A stretch of DNA of 64,000 nucleotides, from NCBI GenBank assembly GCA_944386985.1, contig CALXDD010000001.1:186001-250000 (forward strand), written 5' to 3'. This document shows positions 20,106-27,613 of this stretch, one piece after another. The notes below the pieces were generated by a model, which did not search any database, was not told the DNA's origin, and saw only the letters and a program-made list of their open reading frames with translations. This DNA is from an uncultured Oscillospiraceae bacterium. GTDB lineage: Bacteria; Bacillota; Clostridia; Oscillospirales; Oscillospiraceae. Position 1 is the first letter of the stretch. Each line of letters opens with the position of its first letter. The position numbers were made by a program, and so were the translations under genes.

Positions 20106-21203
20106 TCACGCCTCCTTCCGCATATCCCGCAGCTCCCGGTACTTCAGGCCGTCGGGGATCTCCCGCTCCACCCGTACCGTCTTGCCGGAGGCCAGAATGG
20201 CGTTGGCACCCGCGGCCACGGCGGCGGGGGTGCGGCTGTCGTCGTAGAGCAGCAGCACATCCACGTCGTAGTCCCGGCTCTGCTGGCCAAAGCGCTCCAG
20301 CTGGTCGAGATACACCGCAAAGCCGATGGCGCCGCCCTCCCGGCCCATCTTCCGGAGAAGATTGTCGTACCGGCCTCCCGCCAGCACGCCGCTGGCGAGG
20401 CCCGGGAGATAGCCCCGGAAGATGACGCCGCTGTAGTAGTTCATGTCGTTGACGATGGAGAAGTCCAGCCGCAGCCGGTCCCCAAGACCGTACTGCTCTA
20501 AAAGCCCCCAGAGCTCCTGGAGCTCCCGGAGGGCTGCTCGGCTTCCCTCCGTTACCGCCAGCTCCTCCAGTACCGGGAGAGCCTTGGCGGGGGACGCATA
20601 GAGGAGGGCCAGCCGGCTGAGAGCCTCCACCGTCTCCTCCGGCAGCCCTTGCTCCCGGCCCAGCTGGCGGAGGGCGGGGACATTCTTCTCCCCCATGGCC
20701 TTCAGAAGGGCCGCCTCCGTCTCCCGGGACAGGGAGAGGGGGGCCAAAAGACCGGAGACAAAGCCCAGGTGGCTCAGATCCAGAAGATACTCCTCGCTGA
20801 TGGTCTCCAGGCTCCGTGCCGCCAGCATCACCACCTCGCCCACAGCGTAGCTGTCCAAGGGGCCGATGCACTCCAGCCCCGCCTGCATGATCTCACGGTA
20901 GCCGTGGGAAGCGGGGGAGGTGCGGTAGACGTTCTCGTGGTAATAGACCTTCTGCAGCCCGCGGCCGCTGTTGGAATTTTTCAGAATGGACAGCGTTACG
21001 TCCGGCTTCAGAGCCATGAGCTTGCCGTCCACATCAGTGAAGGTGAGGATATGGTCGCTGACCAGAAAGCTCTTGTTCCGTACATATAAATCGTACTCTT
21101 CAAATTTGCTCATCTTATAGGGGAGATAGCCATGGCGGCGGTACAGCTCCCGCAGCCGGAACACCGCCCGCTCGTCGTTTTTCAAAATCAGCTCCGCGTC
21201 CAT
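20106..21203 (-). CDS. hisZ: ATP phosphoribosyltransferase regulatory subunit
   Basis: This 365-residue paralogue of histidyl-tRNA synthetase activates HisG(S) and confers histidine control. The class II synthetase-like core is visible (DVDGKLMALKPDVTLSI and LGGRYDNLLRKMG-like AGGRYDNLLRKMG), but the anticodon-binding domain is absent, which separates it from HisS. The start at 21203 has GGAGG six bases upstream; the open frame to 21260 has none. It is the first gene of the operon. Confidence 0.93.
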   Translation of the reverse strand: MDAELILKNDERAVFRLRELYRRHGYLPYKMSKFEEYDLYVRNKSFLVSDHILTFTDVDGKLMALKPDVTLSILKNSNSGRGLQKVYYHENVYRTSPASHGYREIMQAGLECIGPLDSYAVGEVVMLAARSLETISEEYLLDLSHLGFVSGLLAPLSLSRETEAALLKAMGEKNVPALRQLGREQGLPEETVEALSRLALLYASPAKALPVLEELAVTEGSRAALRELQELWGLLEQYGLGDRLRLDFSIVNDMNYYSGVIFRGYLPGLASGVLAGGRYDNLLRKMGREGGAIGFAVYLDQLERFGQQSRDYDVDVLLLYDDSRTPAAVAAGANAILASGKTVRVEREIPDGLKYRELRDMRKEA

Positions 21204-21291
21204 CCTTGTCCTCCTGCATACAATTTCAATTATCATACCGCCTGCGGGCGGGTTTGGCAACCAAAACTTCTTGTTTCTTTAATATATTAGC

Positions 21292-21320
21292 ATGATAATA
21301 CATTAGCGAATAAAAGTCAA
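21292..21320 (-). promoter_or_regulatory. Sigma-A promoter of the histidine operon
   Basis: On the minus strand TTGACT (21315-21320) and TATCAT (21292-21297) are separated by 17 bases. The predicted leader of about 80 bases contains a TTTGG/CCAAA hairpin and a CCGCC/GGCGG hairpin. I see no T-box consensus and no histidine-rich leader peptide. Confidence 0.75.
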
Positions 21321-21569
21321 GAAAAAGGGGGAGGGAGAAAAAACCAAAAAAGGCAGTCTGCGAAGAGGCTCCTTTGGTGGAAAAAACGGGGGAGAAGAGG
21401 GGTGGCCCAAGAGGGGGGAATCCCTCTGGGGGGCAATGGGTTCCCGGCGCTCCCTGCAAAGTTTTGCTCCGGCAGATGGGAGAAGAGAACGATTGGCGGC
21501 ATGCTGCAAAAAAATCGTTAAGAAAATATCAAGGCTTGTCAAGGAGATGTCAAACTACCGGAGGGGCCC

Positions 21570-21597
21570 TTGCGATTTTTTCGGGATAGACTACAAT
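21570..21597 (+). promoter_or_regulatory. Sigma-A promoter of the oadG-like gene
   Basis: TTGCGA at 21570-21575 and TACAAT at 21592-21597 are separated by 16 bases, about 40 bases before the oadG-like start codon. Confidence 0.65.
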
Positions 21598-21636
21598 AGC
21601 AGACAGTGAAAGTTTGGTTTTCGGAGGAAAAGTACC

Positions 21637-21918
21637 ATGCAAGAAGTATCCAATCTGTTCGTTTGCCTGATGGGCATGGGCGTCACCTTTGTGGGCCTGA
21701 TTGCGCTGATCTTCCTCACCCAGGTTATGGGCGTGATCTGCCGCAAGGGCGAGAAGGGCCAGGAGCAGAAGGCGGAAGCCCCCACTGTGATTCCCGCCGC
21801 TCCCAATGCCATTCCCAACCGGGGCGAGCTGATTGCCGCTGTGTCCGCCGCGCTGGCGGAGGAGCTGGGCACCGACGTGTCTGCCATCCGGATTTTGTCC
21901 TTCAAAAAGGTCGGCTGA
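21637..21918 (+). CDS. OadG-family sodium-pump decarboxylase gamma-type subunit (orphan)
   Basis: This 93-residue protein has one N-terminal membrane helix (residues ~8-33, VCLMGMGVTFVGLIALIFLTQVMG, with the MGxGxxFxxL pattern of OadG), a basic linker, and an Ala/Pro-rich stretch. It ends in a cytosolic tail (AAVSAALAEELGTDVSAIRILSFKK) typical of gamma subunits of oxaloacetate, methylmalonyl-CoA or glutaconyl-CoA decarboxylase pumps. These normally assemble with alpha (carboxyltransferase) and beta (membrane) subunits, but none is near. It has its own promoter, a GGAGG site and a terminator, so it is transcribed alone. Confidence 0.75.
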   Translation: MQEVSNLFVCLMGMGVTFVGLIALIFLTQVMGVICRKGEKGQEQKAEAPTVIPAAPNAIPNRGELIAAVSAALAEELGTDVSAIRILSFKKVG

Positions 21919-21932
21919 TTGGCTGAAAGGAA

Positions 21933-21959
21933 AGAGGGCGTGCCGCAGGCACGCCCTCT
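21933..21959 (+). terminator. Terminator-like hairpin after the oadG-like gene
   Basis: A 12-bp perfect stem (AGAGGGCGTGCC with GGCACGCCCTCT) has a 3-base loop and is followed by TTCGTCTT. The T-run is weak. Confidence 0.75.
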
Positions 21960-21990
21960 TCGTCTTAGCGTCCCCGCCAGATCCTGGGGC

Positions 21991-22019
21991 TTTACGGTGG
22001 AGGAGAAATACGGTATAGT
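21991..22019 (+). promoter_or_regulatory. Promoter of the KdpD/KdpE-like operon
   Basis: TTTACG at 21991-21996 and TATAGT at 22014-22019 are separated by 17 bases. The leader would be only about 20 bases before the TTG start codon. Confidence 0.6.
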
Positions 22020-22045
22020 AGAGGAAAAGAGAGGGGGCGGGCGGC

Positions 22046-23131
22046 TTGCAATGGAAAAAACTCCGGGACTGGTTCCCGGTGGGGTGGAAGGAAACTCTCA
22101 TTACGGTGGGAATCCTGCTGCTGGCCTCGGCTTGCTGCAGCCTGCTTCACGGCCTGGACGCCAGCGGCAGCTACGCTTCCATGGTGTTTGTGCTGGCGGT
22201 GATGTGCGTGGCCAGGGTGACCACAGGCTATCTCTACGGTATCATCGCCTCCTTCGTGGGGGTGGTGGCCACCAACTATATCTTTACTTACCCCTATGGG
22301 GCTTTGAACTTTACCATCGCCGGATACCCCCTCACGTTCTGCGTTATGCTGGCGGTGTCCATCATCACCAGCGCCCTCACAACCCGGGCCAAGGCCCACG
22401 AACGGCTGAAGGCGGAGACGGAGAAGGAGATCATGCGGGCAAACCTCCTGCGGGCTATTTCCCACGACATCCGCACGCCTCTCACCAGCATTCTGGGAGC
22501 CACCTCCGCGGTGCTGGAGGGAGGCGACCGGGTGAGTCCGGAGAAGCAGCGGGAGCTTCTCACCCAGGTCCAGGAGGAGGCGCGGTGGCTTATCAACATG
22601 GTGGAAAATCTTTTGAGCATCACCCGGATGAACAACGAAAACGCACTTCTCAGCAAGCAGCCTGAGGTGGTGGAGGAGGTGGTGGGGGGCGCGGTACAGA
22701 AGTTCCGCAGCCGCTACCCCAACGTCTGCATCACCATCCGGCCGTCGGAGGAGTTCGCGGTGGCCTCCATGGACGCTACCCTTATGGAGCAGGTACTTAT
22801 TAATATTATGGAGAACGCAGTGCTCCACGGGAAAAACACCACCCGCATCACGCTGACACTGACCCAGGACGATCAATGGGTATCCGTTGCCGTGGAGGAC
22901 GACGGCGGCGGTGTGGACCCTAAGATTATCCATAAGATTTTAGACGACTCCTTCTCCCAGATCCGGGAGGAGCGAAGCGATACGAAGAGAAATATGGGGA
23001 TCGGACTGTCTGTGTGCCGTTCCATTATCAAGGCGCATGGCGGCGCCATCGCCGTGGGCAACACCGAGCAGGGGGCGGAGTTTACCGTGACGCTGCCCAG
23101 AGACCAGGAGGAGGAATATCCAGATGATTAA
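22046..23131 (+). CDS. KdpD-like sensor histidine kinase lacking the N-terminal sensor domain
   Basis: This 361-residue membrane kinase has about four closely spaced helices (residues ~15-110), as in the DUF4118 domain of KdpD, then a dimerisation domain with LLRAISHDIRTPLTSILG (His140) and an ATPase domain (NIMENAVLHG, DDGGGV, GIGLSVC). It lacks the large N-terminal KdpD and universal-stress domains of full KdpD (~900 aa). The start is TTG at 22046: the frame is closed by a stop 24 bases upstream and AGAGGGGG precedes it. It overlaps the regulator by eight bases. No kdpFABC lies in the window, so the target is unknown. Confidence 0.83.
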   Translation: MQWKKLRDWFPVGWKETLITVGILLLASACCSLLHGLDASGSYASMVFVLAVMCVARVTTGYLYGIIASFVGVVATNYIFTYPYGALNFTIAGYPLTFCVMLAVSIITSALTTRAKAHERLKAETEKEIMRANLLRAISHDIRTPLTSILGATSAVLEGGDRVSPEKQRELLTQVQEEARWLINMVENLLSITRMNNENALLSKQPEVVEEVVGGAVQKFRSRYPNVCITIRPSEEFAVASMDATLMEQVLINIMENAVLHGKNTTRITLTLTQDDQWVSVAVEDDGGGVDPKIIHKILDDSFSQIREERSDTKRNMGIGLSVCRSIIKAHGGAIAVGNTEQGAEFTVTLPRDQEEEYPDD

Positions 23132-23828
23132 AGAGAAAGTGCTGATCGTGGAGGATGAGCTGGGCATCCGCAATTTTATCGCCACCATTCTGAACGCCAA
23201 CGACTATGACGCCATTACGGCCTCCAGCGGGGCGGACGCCATGAGCATGGTGACCTCCCACTGCCCGGACGTAATGCTGCTGGATCTGGGCCTTCCGGAT
23301 ATGGACGGTATGGAGATTATCCGGGCGGTGCGCAGCTGGAGCAATGTGCCCATTGTGGTGATCTCTGCCCGGAACCATGAGCGGGACAAGGTGGAAGCTC
23401 TGGACGCCGGGGCTGACGACTATATTACCAAGCCCTTTGGCTCCGCAGAGCTGCTGGCCCGCATCCGGACCGCTATCCGCCACACCCGTACCCAGCTGCC
23501 CAACAGCATGATCGCCAACTCCGGCCAGTTCCGCACCGGGGATCTGGTTATTGACTATGACAAGCACTGCGTCTTCGTCAAGGGAGAAAACGCCAAGCTT
23601 ACCCAGGGGGAGTACCGTATTGTGTCCCTTTTGGGCAAATACGCCGGGAAGGTGCTGACATACGACTTTATTATCAAGGAGCTTTGGGGCCCCAAGGCCA
23701 AAAGCGACAACCAGATCCTCCGGGTGAATATGGCCAACATTCGCCGGAAGATCGAGGAGAACCCCGCTGATCCCAAGTACATTTTTACCGAGATGGGTGT
23801 GGGATACCGAATGGCCGAGGGGGAGTGA
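23124..23828 (+). CDS. KdpE-like OmpR-family response regulator
   Basis: This 234-residue regulator is the partner of the preceding kinase. The receiver domain (residues 1-~120) has acidic VEDE, phospho-acceptor Asp in VMLLDLGLPDMDGME, and the KPF lysine in DDYITKPFG. The C-terminal winged helix (~135-230) includes LTQGEYRIVSLLGKYAGKVLT and YIFTEMGVGYRM, as in KdpE. It may control potassium uptake genes elsewhere, but that rests only on family similarity. A terminator follows. Confidence 0.87.
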   Translation: MIKEKVLIVEDELGIRNFIATILNANDYDAITASSGADAMSMVTSHCPDVMLLDLGLPDMDGMEIIRAVRSWSNVPIVVISARNHERDKVEALDAGADDYITKPFGSAELLARIRTAIRHTRTQLPNSMIANSGQFRTGDLVIDYDKHCVFVKGENAKLTQGEYRIVSLLGKYAGKVLTYDFIIKELWGPKAKSDNQILRVNMANIRRKIEENPADPKYIFTEMGVGYRMAEGE

Positions 23829-23855
23829 TTTCCCTGCCGCCTGCCGGAATCCCCG

Positions 23856-23894
23856 TGCCGGAGCGCCTTTTTCTGGCGCTTCCGGCATTTTTTT
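23856..23894 (+). terminator. Rho-independent terminator of the KdpDE-like operon
   Basis: TGCCGGAGCGCC pairs with GGCGCTTCCGGCA (one bulged base) and seven T residues follow. Confidence 0.88.
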
Positions 23895-24139
23895 GCGTTA
23901 GTCCGCAGAACAGGGTTCTTTAAAATGTATATCTTTTCTTTTCTTGTTGGAAGAACTCTGCATGAGTGAATTTCAGCCGAACATTACAATTTGTAATGGA
24001 TAAAGGGGAGAAATTGAGAGACGCACCGGGGAAAGAGGGGGCAAAAAAGGGGACTTGCCTGGGGTTTTCGGGCAAAATTGTGTGAAATGGCTATAAAAAC
24101 TGCTGTATCCCCGGTGGAGAATTGTATGGATATTGCCGA

Positions 24140-24168
24140 TTGACTTTAAGAAGATGAAGTTTTATCAT
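24140..24168 (+). promoter_or_regulatory. Sigma-A promoter of the liv operon
   Basis: TTGACT at 24140-24145 and TATCAT at 24163-24168 are separated by 17 bases. The hexamers and the spacing are identical to those of the his promoter. Confidence 0.75.
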
Positions 24169-24195
24169 ATACGCAACGCTGATAAGGCGAAAAAA

Positions 24196-24228
24196 TCCTG
24201 TATACTTCCGGAAGATTGTGATACAGGA
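24196..24228 (+). repeat. Inverted repeat in the livK leader
   Basis: TCCTGTAT (24196-24203) pairs with ATACAGGA (24221-24228) and flanks the palindrome TTCCGGAA. It would form a leader hairpin about 20 bases downstream of the likely transcription start, or an operator on DNA. Confidence 0.5.
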
Positions 24229-24256
24229 GCAATCAATGAAAAGGAGTTCATGCATC

Positions 24257-25456
24257 ATGAAGAAGTTTATCGCATTGTTGATGGCTGCTGCGATGCTGAT
24301 GGCGTTGGTTGCCTGCGGCAACACCTCCACCAACAACGGCGGCAATGACACTGGCGACACCACCGGCGACAGCGCCGGCGACGGTACTGTTACCATCAAG
24401 ATCGGCGGCATCGGCCCCCTGACCGGCGACGCTGCCGTGTACGGCGTAGCCACCCAGCTGGGCGCTCAGGTCGCCGTTGATGAGATCAACGCCATGGACA
24501 GCAACATCAAGTTCGAGTACGATTTCCAGGATGACACCAACGTGGCGGAGACCGCTGTTTCTGCATACAACACCCTGAAGGACTGGGATGTGGACATCAT
24601 CTATGGCTGCACCACCACCCAGCCCTGCATCACCATCGCTGGTGAGACCTTTGCGGATCGCTATTTCCAGCTGACCCCCTCCGCTTCCTCAACCGACGTG
24701 ACTGCCGGTAAGGACAACATGTTCCAGATGTGCTTCACCGACCCCAACCAGGGTGTGACCGCCGCTGACTACATCAGCGAGCATCAGCTGGGCACCAAGA
24801 TCGGTATCATCTATAACAACGGTGACGCCTACTCCACCGGTATTGCCGAGGCCTTCATTGCCCACGCCGGTGAGGTTGGTCTGGAGGTTGTGGCCACCGA
24901 GACCTTCCCCAACGATAAGAACACCGACTACAACGTTCAGCTGAACGCCTGCAAGGATGCCGGCGCCGACCTGGTGTTCCTGCCCATCTACTACACCCCC
25001 GCTTCCCTGATCCTGGCCCAGGCCAACGCCATGGGCTACGCTCCCACCTTCTTCGGCGCTGACGGTATGGACGGCATCCTGACCATGGAGGGCTTTGATG
25101 CTTCCCTGGCTGAGGGCCTGATGCTGATGACCCCCTTCAACGCGGATGCTACCGACGATGCCACTGTGAACTTTGTGGAGTCCTACAAGAAGCTGAGCGG
25201 CGATGTGACCCCCAACCAGTTCGCTGCCGACGGCTATGACTGCATCTACGCCATCTATGCCGCTCTGCAGACCATCGACGGTCTGGCTGATATGGATCAC
25301 GAGGCTCTGTGCGACGCTATGATCGCCGCCTTCACCTCCCCTGATTTCAGCATCGACGGGCTTACCGGTTCCGGCATGACCTGGAGCGCCAACGGTGAGA
25401 TCTCCAAGGATCCTGTTGTCGTGGTGATCCAGGACGGCGCTTACGTCACCATGTAA
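24257..25456 (+). CDS. livK: Branched-chain amino acid ABC transporter substrate-binding lipoprotein
   Basis: This 399-residue lipoprotein is the periplasmic-binding-protein type I receptor of a Liv-type transporter. The signal peptide (MKKFIALLMAAAMLMALVAC) ends at a lipobox with Cys20, followed by a Thr/Gly/Asp-rich linker. The mature protein starts IKIGGIGPLTGDAAVYG, as in LivJ/LivK, and carries YNNGDAYSTGIAEAF and ADLVFLPIYYTP. The start at 24257 has AAAGGAG 10 bases upstream. The ligand is probably leucine/isoleucine/valine by family, but other small amino acids or amides are possible. Confidence 0.9.
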   Translation: MKKFIALLMAAAMLMALVACGNTSTNNGGNDTGDTTGDSAGDGTVTIKIGGIGPLTGDAAVYGVATQLGAQVAVDEINAMDSNIKFEYDFQDDTNVAETAVSAYNTLKDWDVDIIYGCTTTQPCITIAGETFADRYFQLTPSASSTDVTAGKDNMFQMCFTDPNQGVTAADYISEHQLGTKIGIIYNNGDAYSTGIAEAFIAHAGEVGLEVVATETFPNDKNTDYNVQLNACKDAGADLVFLPIYYTPASLILAQANAMGYAPTFFGADGMDGILTMEGFDASLAEGLMLMTPFNADATDDATVNFVESYKKLSGDVTPNQFAADGYDCIYAIYAALQTIDGLADMDHEALCDAMIAAFTSPDFSIDGLTGSGMTWSANGEISKDPVVVVIQDGAYVTM

Positions 25457-25492
25457 CCCGCCGGTTTCCGGCCAGCGACCTTTTGTACTGAC

Positions 25493-25524
25493 AGGAGGGT
25501 TGCCGAATGCTCGGCAACCCTCCT
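25493..25524 (+). other. Intercistronic hairpin between livK and livH
   Basis: A 14-bp perfect stem (AGGAGGGTTGCCGA with TCGGCAACCCTCCT) has a 4-base loop and no T-run. Its place after the receptor gene suits partial termination or mRNA stabilisation giving more receptor than permease. The 5' arm also hides an AGGAGG sequence. Confidence 0.6.
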
Positions 25525-25632
25525 ATCCCCGGTTTCAGACCATCCTGATATGGCAGAAAAGACCACAACAGGGTTGGTTGCGTTTTTTTCCGCCGTATCA
25601 GAAGAGAGAAGAAAAGAGAAAGAGGTGTGTGT

Positions 25633-26511
25633 ATGTCGTTTCTCAACAATGTGATCACCGGCATCAGCCTGGGCAGCATCTACGCCATCATCGCCCTGGG
25701 CTATACCATGGTGTACGGCATCGCCAAAATGCTGAACTTTGCCCACGGCGACGTGATCATGGTGGGTGCGTATGTCTGCTTTTTCGCCACGGGAAGCTTC
25801 GGGCTTCACCCCGTCGTCGGCGTGCTGCTGGCCATGGTGGTGTGCACCGTCCTTGGTGTGGTGATCGAGGGCCTTGCCTACAAGCCCCTGCGCCAGGCGC
25901 CCTCCCTTGCGGTGCTGATCACCGCCATCGGTATCAGCTGGTTCCTCCAGAACAGCGCACAGATCCTCTGGGGCGCGGCCCCCAAGGTGTTTACGCCGGT
26001 GGTGTCCGGCGGCCTCAGCCTCTTCGGCGGGCAGCTGAATATCTCCTATGTGACCATTCTCACCGTGGTCTCCTGCCTTGTGATCATGGCGGTCCTCTCC
26101 GCCTTTATCGGTAAGGGCAAGATGGGTAAGGCCATGCGGGCCTGCTCTGAGGACAAGGGAGCCGCCCAGCTCATGGGTATCAATGTCAACTCCACCATCT
26201 CCATGACCTTCGCCATCGGCTCCGCTCTGGCGGCCATCGCCGGCGTGCTGATGTGCTCTGCCTACCCCACCTTGATGCCCACCACCGGTTCTCTCCCCGG
26301 TATCAAAGCCTTCACCGCCGCTGTGTTCGGCGGCATCGGCTCCGTCCCCGGCGCTTTTGTGGGCGGCCTGCTGCTGGGCATCATCGAGATCTTTGCCAAG
26401 GCCTACATCTCCACCGACCTCTCCGACGCCATCGTGTTTCTGGCGCTGATCGTCGTGCTGCTGGTGAAGCCCTCTGGACTGCTGGGCAAGTATGTGCCCG
26501 AGAAAGTGTGA
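25633..26511 (+). CDS. livH: Branched-chain amino acid ABC transporter permease
   Basis: This 292-residue inner-membrane permease has about eight helices. Family motifs include GISLGSIYAIIALGYTMVYGI at the N terminus (part of the LivH signature), LNFAHGDVIMVGAY, and the ATPase-coupling region GKAMRACSEDKGAAQLMGI. The ATG at 25633 has AGAGG seven bases upstream; GTG at 25627 is less well placed. It lies 176 bp after livK, with the hairpin between. Confidence 0.92.
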   Translation: MSFLNNVITGISLGSIYAIIALGYTMVYGIAKMLNFAHGDVIMVGAYVCFFATGSFGLHPVVGVLLAMVVCTVLGVVIEGLAYKPLRQAPSLAVLITAIGISWFLQNSAQILWGAAPKVFTPVVSGGLSLFGGQLNISYVTILTVVSCLVIMAVLSAFIGKGKMGKAMRACSEDKGAAQLMGINVNSTISMTFAIGSALAAIAGVLMCSAYPTLMPTTGSLPGIKAFTAAVFGGIGSVPGAFVGGLLLGIIEIFAKAYISTDLSDAIVFLALIVVLLVKPSGLLGKYVPEKV

Positions 26512-26521
26512 GGTGGCCGGT

Positions 26522-27613
26522 ATGACTGCAATGAAACAAGCAAGACGGCTGCGCAAGACCACCGTCAATTCCTTTATCAACTACGCCATTGTCATTGTGG
26601 CGTTCATCGCCGTTCAGATCCTCGTCGGGCAGGATATGATCTCCAACTCCATGCAGAGTATGCTGGTGCCGGTGTGCTGCTACATCGTCATGGCAGTGAG
26701 CCTGAACCTCACCGTGGGTATTCTGGGTGAACTGAGTCTTGGCCATGCGGGCTTTATGAGCCTTGGCGCCTTCTCCGGCATCATCGTCTCCACCGCTTTG
26801 AAGGATGTGGTGACGGCAGATCCTCTGCGGCTTCTCATTGCGATGCTGGTGGGCGCTGTTATGGGCGGCATCGGCGGCGTGATCGTGGGATTGCCCGTGC
26901 TGCGTCTCCGGGGCGACTATCTGGCGATTGTGACCCTGGCCTTTGGCGAGATCATCAAGAATGTGATCATGGTGCTCTATGTGGGTATTGACGGCGACGG
27001 CCTTCACATGGCCACCAAGGAGGCCAATCTGGTGCTGGCTGAGGATGGCGTCGCCATCATCAAGGGGCCCATGGGCGCCGTCGGCGTCACCAAGATTTCC
27101 AGCTTTACGGCTGGTCTGGTGCTCATTCTGATCACCCTCTTTGTGGTGCAGAATCTGGTGGACAGCCGGGCTGGCCGGGCGATCCTCTCCTTGCGGGACA
27201 ACCGCATCGCCGCGGAGAGCTGCGGCATCAATGTGACCAAGTACAAGCTGATGGCCTTCGTGGCCTCCGCCGTTCTGGCCGGAGCCGCCGGAGCCCTGTA
27301 CGGACTCAACTACTCCTCCACCGTGGCCAGCAAATTTGACTTCAACACCTCCATTCTGGTGCTGGTGTATGTGGTGCTGGGCGGCCTTGGCAGCATCCGC
27401 GGCTCCATCATTGCCGCCGCTGTGCTGACGCTGCTGCCGGAGATGTCCTTCATGCGCTCCAGCAGCCTGAAGGATTACCGTATGCTGCTGTACGCCGTGA
27501 TTTTGATCCTGGTGATGCTGGTGACCAATAACCCCACCCTCCGCGGCGTGATCAATATGGTGAGTAAGAAGTTCAAAGGCAGCAAGAAGCAGGAAGGAGG
27601 CGCCGCACAATGA
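26522..27613 (+). CDS. livM: Branched-chain amino acid ABC transporter permease
   Basis: This 363-residue second permease pairs with LivH. The NLTVGILGELSLGHAGFMSLGA and RLRGDYLAIVTLAFGEI signatures are present, as is the coupling helix AILSLRDNRIAAESCGINV. About ten helices are visible. The ATG at 26522 follows GAGGTG and lies 10 bp after livH. It overlaps livG by four bases. Confidence 0.92.
   Translation: MTAMKQARRLRKTTVNSFINYAIVIVAFIAVQILVGQDMISNSMQSMLVPVCCYIVMAVSLNLTVGILGELSLGHAGFMSLGAFSGIIVSTALKDVVTADPLRLLIAMLVGAVMGGIGGVIVGLPVLRLRGDYLAIVTLAFGEIIKNVIMVLYVGIDGDGLHMATKEANLVLAEDGVAIIKGPMGAVGVTKISSFTAGLVLILITLFVVQNLVDSRAGRAILSLRDNRIAAESCGINVTKYKLMAFVASAVLAGAAGALYGLNYSSTVASKFDFNTSILVLVYVVLGGLGSIRGSIIAAAVLTLLPEMSFMRSSSLKDYRMLLYAVILILVMLVTNNPTLRGVINMVSKKFKGSKKQEGGAAQ

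Larger units (their letters stand above)
21204..21636. other. Divergent intergenic region between hisZ and oadG
   Basis: This 433-bp gene-free stretch contains the his promoter (21292-21320) and the oadG promoter (21570-21597). Between them is a purine/pyrimidine-biased tract of about 230 bp with a hairpin (CCAAGAGGG at 21407-21415 with CCCTCTGG at 21422-21429, one bulge). I see no ORF with a ribosome site in it. Confidence 0.5.
23895..24256 (+). promoter_or_regulatory. livK upstream regulatory region with palindrome
   Basis: This 362-bp gene-free region holds a perfect palindrome, CATTACA (23982-23988) with TGTAATG (23992-23998) around ATT, about 140 bp upstream of the liv promoter. It also holds the promoter (24140-24168) and a leader inverted repeat (24196-24228). 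The palindrome is shaped like a GntR- or TetR-type operator, but no regulator gene is adjacent. Confidence 0.45.

Noticed and set aside
21204-21320. T-box or histidine leader peptide before hisZ
   Set aside because: No T-box consensus, no specifier loop, and no His-rich short frame are visible in the predicted leader.
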